DNA of 7,856 nucleotides, from positions 1 to 7,856 of the forward strand of contig JARIEH010000143.1 of the NCBI GenBank assembly GCA_029256865.1. The letters are read 5' to 3'. This stretch comes from Psychrobacter sp. GTDB taxonomy: Bacteria > Pseudomonadota > Gammaproteobacteria > Pseudomonadales > Moraxellaceae. The translations under genes were made by a program, and so were the position numbers. Below are positions 5,300-7,856 of the stretch, piece after piece (positions within the stretch are counted from its first letter, which is position 1; every line of letters begins with the position of its first letter). The notes under the pieces were generated by a model, which saw nothing but the letters and a program-made list of their open reading frames with translations, had not been told where the DNA came from and did no database searches.

Positions 5300-6160
5300 A
5301 TGAGTAATACTGCGCTGGCTTTACTCCCGCTGGCACTTGCCTACATTATGTTCACTTTAGGAACAGGGCTAAAATCCAGTGACTTTAAGGTGATCGTCAA
5401 CTACCCTAAAGCGTTTTTTGTGGGTTTAGTAAACCAAGTGGTTTTCGTGCCTTTGGTCGCTTTTACGATAGTCTCAGTGATGGCGACGCCACCAGCCATC
5501 TCCTTTGGTATTATGCTGATTAGTTTTTGCCCAGGCGGTGTCACCAGTAATATGCTCACCTACTACGCCAAGGGCAATGTCGCGCTCTCAGTGGCACTTA
5601 CTGGCGTGGTCAGTTTGCTATCAGTCGTAACCTTACCTATCTTAATCACCTTAGCCTTTAACCACTTTATGCAAGACCAAGCGGGCTCTATTAGCGCGGT
5701 CAAAATTGGTATTGTGATGTTTTTATTGACGACTTTGCCTGTTACCATAGGCATGCTCGCTCGCTATAAGTTCCGTAGATTTATGATACGTAAAAGTGGC
5801 ATTCTTAATGGTTTAGCCAGTCTATTTTTTGTCTTGATTGTCTTTGCGGCCATCGCTTCTAACTGGGAGCTCCTAAAGTTGCAGTTGACATCAATGGGGC
5901 TTGAGCTGGCACTTATCATTATGGCTTTATTTGTGTTGAGCGTTTTGACTTCTAAAGCCTTAAAGCTTAGCTGGTTTGATACCAAAACCATCGCAATAGA
6001 AACGAGTATTCAAAACAGTACCACTGCCATCACTTTAGCCCCTATCATTATGGGAACAACAGTTGGTCTACCAGCCATCGCCTTACCTGCTGCCGTATAT
6101 GGCGTATTGATGTATGTGATTGCGCTGCCGATTATTGCTTTAATGAGGAATAAGAACTGA
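5300..6160 (+). CDS. BASS-family carrier (bile acid:sodium symporter-like)
   Basis: This is a 286-residue inner-membrane carrier of the BASS family, a group of mostly sodium-coupled transporters of organic anions. Hydrophobic segments fill almost the whole length. Two family motifs are visible: SFCPGGVTSNMLTYYAKGNV at 75-94, where the helix is broken near the sodium sites, and IETSIQNSTTAI at 233-244, with E234, Q238 and N239 at the positions that contact sodium in structurally known members. The length is usual for bacterial members. An AGGGA ribosome site lies at 5288-5292. A terminator precedes the gene, so it likely has its own promoter; none could be identified confidently. A strong shared terminator follows. 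The real substrate is unlikely to be bile acid. Other members carry pantothenate-pathway compounds or other organic acids, and it cannot be told which applies here. Confidence 0.9.
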   Translation: MSNTALALLPLALAYIMFTLGTGLKSSDFKVIVNYPKAFFVGLVNQVVFVPLVAFTIVSVMATPPAISFGIMLISFCPGGVTSNMLTYYAKGNVALSVALTGVVSLLSVVTLPILITLAFNHFMQDQAGSISAVKIGIVMFLLTTLPVTIGMLARYKFRRFMIRKSGILNGLASLFFVLIVFAAIASNWELLKLQLTSMGLELALIIMALFVLSVLTSKALKLSWFDTKTIAIETSIQNSTTAITLAPIIMGTTVGLPAIALPAAVYGVLMYVIALPIIALMRNKN

Positions 6161-6172
6161 TTGTCCCTGACG

Positions 6173-6204
6173 TAAAAAGCCACCTCAAAAGAGGTGGCTT
6201 TTTA
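6173..6204. terminator. Strong bidirectional terminator between the BASS carrier and ahpF
   Basis: A perfect 14-bp stem (6173-6186 with 6191-6204) has the core GCCACCTC/GAGGTGGC flanked by A5 and T5 tracts, around an AAAA loop. Runs of T follow the GC core on both strands, so it can end transcription of both convergent genes. It starts 13 bases after the carrier stop codon and lies 24 bases from the ahpF stop codon. Confidence 0.93.
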
Positions 6205-6227
6205 AACTAAATTTAGAGCGAAATAGC

Positions 6228-7805
6228 TTATTGCATTATTAAGTACTCAAATGCTGATAGTGCTGCTTTACTACCCTCACCCATCGCAATATTAATCTGC
6301 TTAAAGGGCACCGTGGTGACGTCACCACAAGCAAAGATACCTTTACGATCGGTACGGCAGCGCTCATCAATCTCAATCTCGCCAAAGCGGTTTAAATCAA
6401 CGAAACCTTCGATGAATGCCGTATTCGGTACCAAGCCAATCTGTACGAACACTCCTGATAGTTCACGCTCGTGAGTCTCACCTGTGCTGCGATCTTGATA
6501 AACAATAGAGGTCACTTTACCGTCAGTCGCTTTAATCTCTTGCGTCGCTGCGCTGGTGATGAATTCGATATTGTCTTTTTCTTTGGCTTTATTAATCAAT
6601 ACCTGATCGGCTTTTAGCTCGTCAGCGAATTCCAGCACCGTCACATGCTCAACGATACCAGCCAAATCAAGCGCCGCCTCAATACCTGAGTTACCGCCAC
6701 CAATGACTGAGATGTCTTTGCCTTTAAAGAAAGGACCATCACAGTGCGCGCAGTAAGCCACGCCTTTACCAACGTTTTCTTCTTCACCAGGAACACCAAG
6801 CTTACGCCACTGGGCACCAGTCGCTAAGATAATACTGCGAGTCTCAAACGTCTCACCTGTGTTTAGATGAATGCTATAGTTTTCCTCTTCCGTCTCACCA
6901 ATTTCTTTCACACTAACGTGTTCTTTTAGCGTGATATTGTATTCACGCAAATGCTTCTCAAAATTGGCAGATAATTCAGTACCTGTGGTCAATGGCACAG
7001 AGATTAAGTTCTCGATGTCTTGTGTGTCTTTGACCTGTCCACCAATACGATCAGCGACCATCGTCACTTTTAGGCCTTTACGAGCGGTATAAATCGCGGC
7101 GGCAACCCCAGCAGGACCAGCGCCGATGATGGTGACATCTTGCTGCTCTAACTGCTCAGCATCATCGTTCGCTTCTGCCAACAAATCAGGAAACTGCTCT
7201 TGCAACTTCTCAATCAATTTGGCGGTGTCAATCAGGCCGTTAGCAAACGGTTCGCCATTTAAGAATACTGCTGGTACGCCTTGAATGTTATTCGCTGCCA
7301 CTTGTTCTTGGAATAATGCACCATCGATCATCTCATTACTGATGCCATCGTTTAATAGCGCGAATTGGTTCAGCGCTTGTACCACTTCTGGACAACTGTG
7401 ACAAGACAGCGACACATAGGTCTGGAACTGCAATGGCTTATTAAAGCGCTTAATCAGCTTTTGAATACCCTCGTCCAGTTTCAGCGTGTGGCCACCCGCT
7501 TGCAAGATTGCCAAAATCAGCGAGGTAAACTCATGACCACCTGGGATACCGCTAAAAACAATGCCTGTATCCACTAAGCTGTCATCAATATGGCTCAGTA
7601 CTGCAAAGCTAATCGGACTTGGTAAGCTGTCGTCGTTAGCATCGGCATCAAAATGAATCTTATCTGTGGTGCCCGCTATTTTGGTCAAGAAATCAATCAA
7701 CTCCGCACGTTTGCTATGCTCACCGCTACCCAATACGAAGGTAATCGGGCGGGTCATGTTTTCGCTATAGCTCTTAACGGCATCTAATAAGCTTTGATCT
7801 ATCAT
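6228..7805 (-). CDS. ahpF: Alkyl hydroperoxide reductase subunit F (AhpF)
   Basis: This cytoplasmic FAD enzyme takes electrons from NADH and passes them to the peroxiredoxin AhpC, which reduces hydrogen peroxide and organic hydroperoxides. At 525 residues it is full length (E. coli has 521). The N-terminal double thioredoxin-like domain spans about 1-205, with the redox pair CHSC at 135-138. The thioredoxin-reductase-like part follows: FAD motif GAGPAG at 228-233, NAD(P)-binding GGGNSG at 369-374 between them and the C-terminal end, redox pair CAHC at 352-355, and FAD-binding FACGDVT at 491-497. The N-terminal domain separates it from plain thioredoxin reductase. The start has a GAGGAA ribosome site at 7811-7816. 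No ahpC is visible; only 51 bases remain upstream in the window, so a partner gene there is possible. OxyR control is usual in relatives, but no operator can be shown here. Confidence 0.95.
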   Translation of the reverse strand: MIDQSLLDAVKSYSENMTRPITFVLGSGEHSKRAELIDFLTKIAGTTDKIHFDADANDDSLPSPISFAVLSHIDDSLVDTGIVFSGIPGGHEFTSLILAILQAGGHTLKLDEGIQKLIKRFNKPLQFQTYVSLSCHSCPEVVQALNQFALLNDGISNEMIDGALFQEQVAANNIQGVPAVFLNGEPFANGLIDTAKLIEKLQEQFPDLLAEANDDAEQLEQQDVTIIGAGPAGVAAAIYTARKGLKVTMVADRIGGQVKDTQDIENLISVPLTTGTELSANFEKHLREYNITLKEHVSVKEIGETEEENYSIHLNTGETFETRSIILATGAQWRKLGVPGEEENVGKGVAYCAHCDGPFFKGKDISVIGGGNSGIEAALDLAGIVEHVTVLEFADELKADQVLINKAKEKDNIEFITSAATQEIKATDGKVTSIVYQDRSTGETHERELSGVFVQIGLVPNTAFIEGFVDLNRFGEIEIDERCRTDRKGIFACGDVTTVPFKQINIAMGEGSKAALSAFEYLIMQ

Positions 7806-7856
7806 GTTTGTTCCTCATCATTACTGAATATGTAACGGCAACTATCATGTTGCACG

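Noticed and set aside
7365..7577. Plus-strand open frame of 70 codons
   Set aside because: It is antisense to the redox-domain region of ahpF and has no recognisable features.

Overview
The window reads as chromosomal DNA of a Gram-negative gammaproteobacterium. The protein styles (TrxC, AhpF, SulP) and moderate GC with AT-rich intergenic spacers suggest Moraxellaceae, most likely a Psychrobacter-like organism. That assignment rests on general resemblance only. All genes look intact except trxC, which is cut by the left edge. No mobile element, CRISPR array, tRNA or rRNA was seen.

Left block (1-1555, minus strand): a Blh/ETHE1-type persulfide dioxygenase, then a small DUF2892 membrane protein, then thioredoxin 2 (trxC, 3' end missing). 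The order and spacing suggest one transcription unit. A 343-bp divergent intergenic region (1556-1898) follows. It holds a good sigma-70-like promoter for the dioxygenase and two palindromes that are operator candidates.

Central block (1899-5132, plus strand): an ArsR-family repressor whose two cysteines match the spacing of the BigR/SqrR persulfide sensors, then a SulP anion transporter with a C-terminal STAS domain, then two tandem small DUF442 (TIGR01244) phosphatase-like proteins. A hairpin terminator closes this block.

Right block (5300-7805): a BASS-family (bile acid:sodium symporter-like) carrier on the plus strand, preceded by a perfect 9-bp inverted repeat. It converges on ahpF (minus strand) across a strong bidirectional terminator.

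Working model (inference): the left and central blocks form a reactive-sulfur detoxification locus. The ArsR-type sensor detects persulfide or polysulfide, the dioxygenase oxidises glutathione persulfide to sulfite, SulP moves the resulting or related oxyanions, and TrxC handles thiol/persulfide reduction. The DUF442 domain, which in Blh proteins of other bacteria is fused to the dioxygenase, is here separate and duplicated, and one copy has an altered active-site loop. The BASS carrier and AhpF are neighbours whose link to sulfur is unproven, although AhpF fits a thiol-redox setting.
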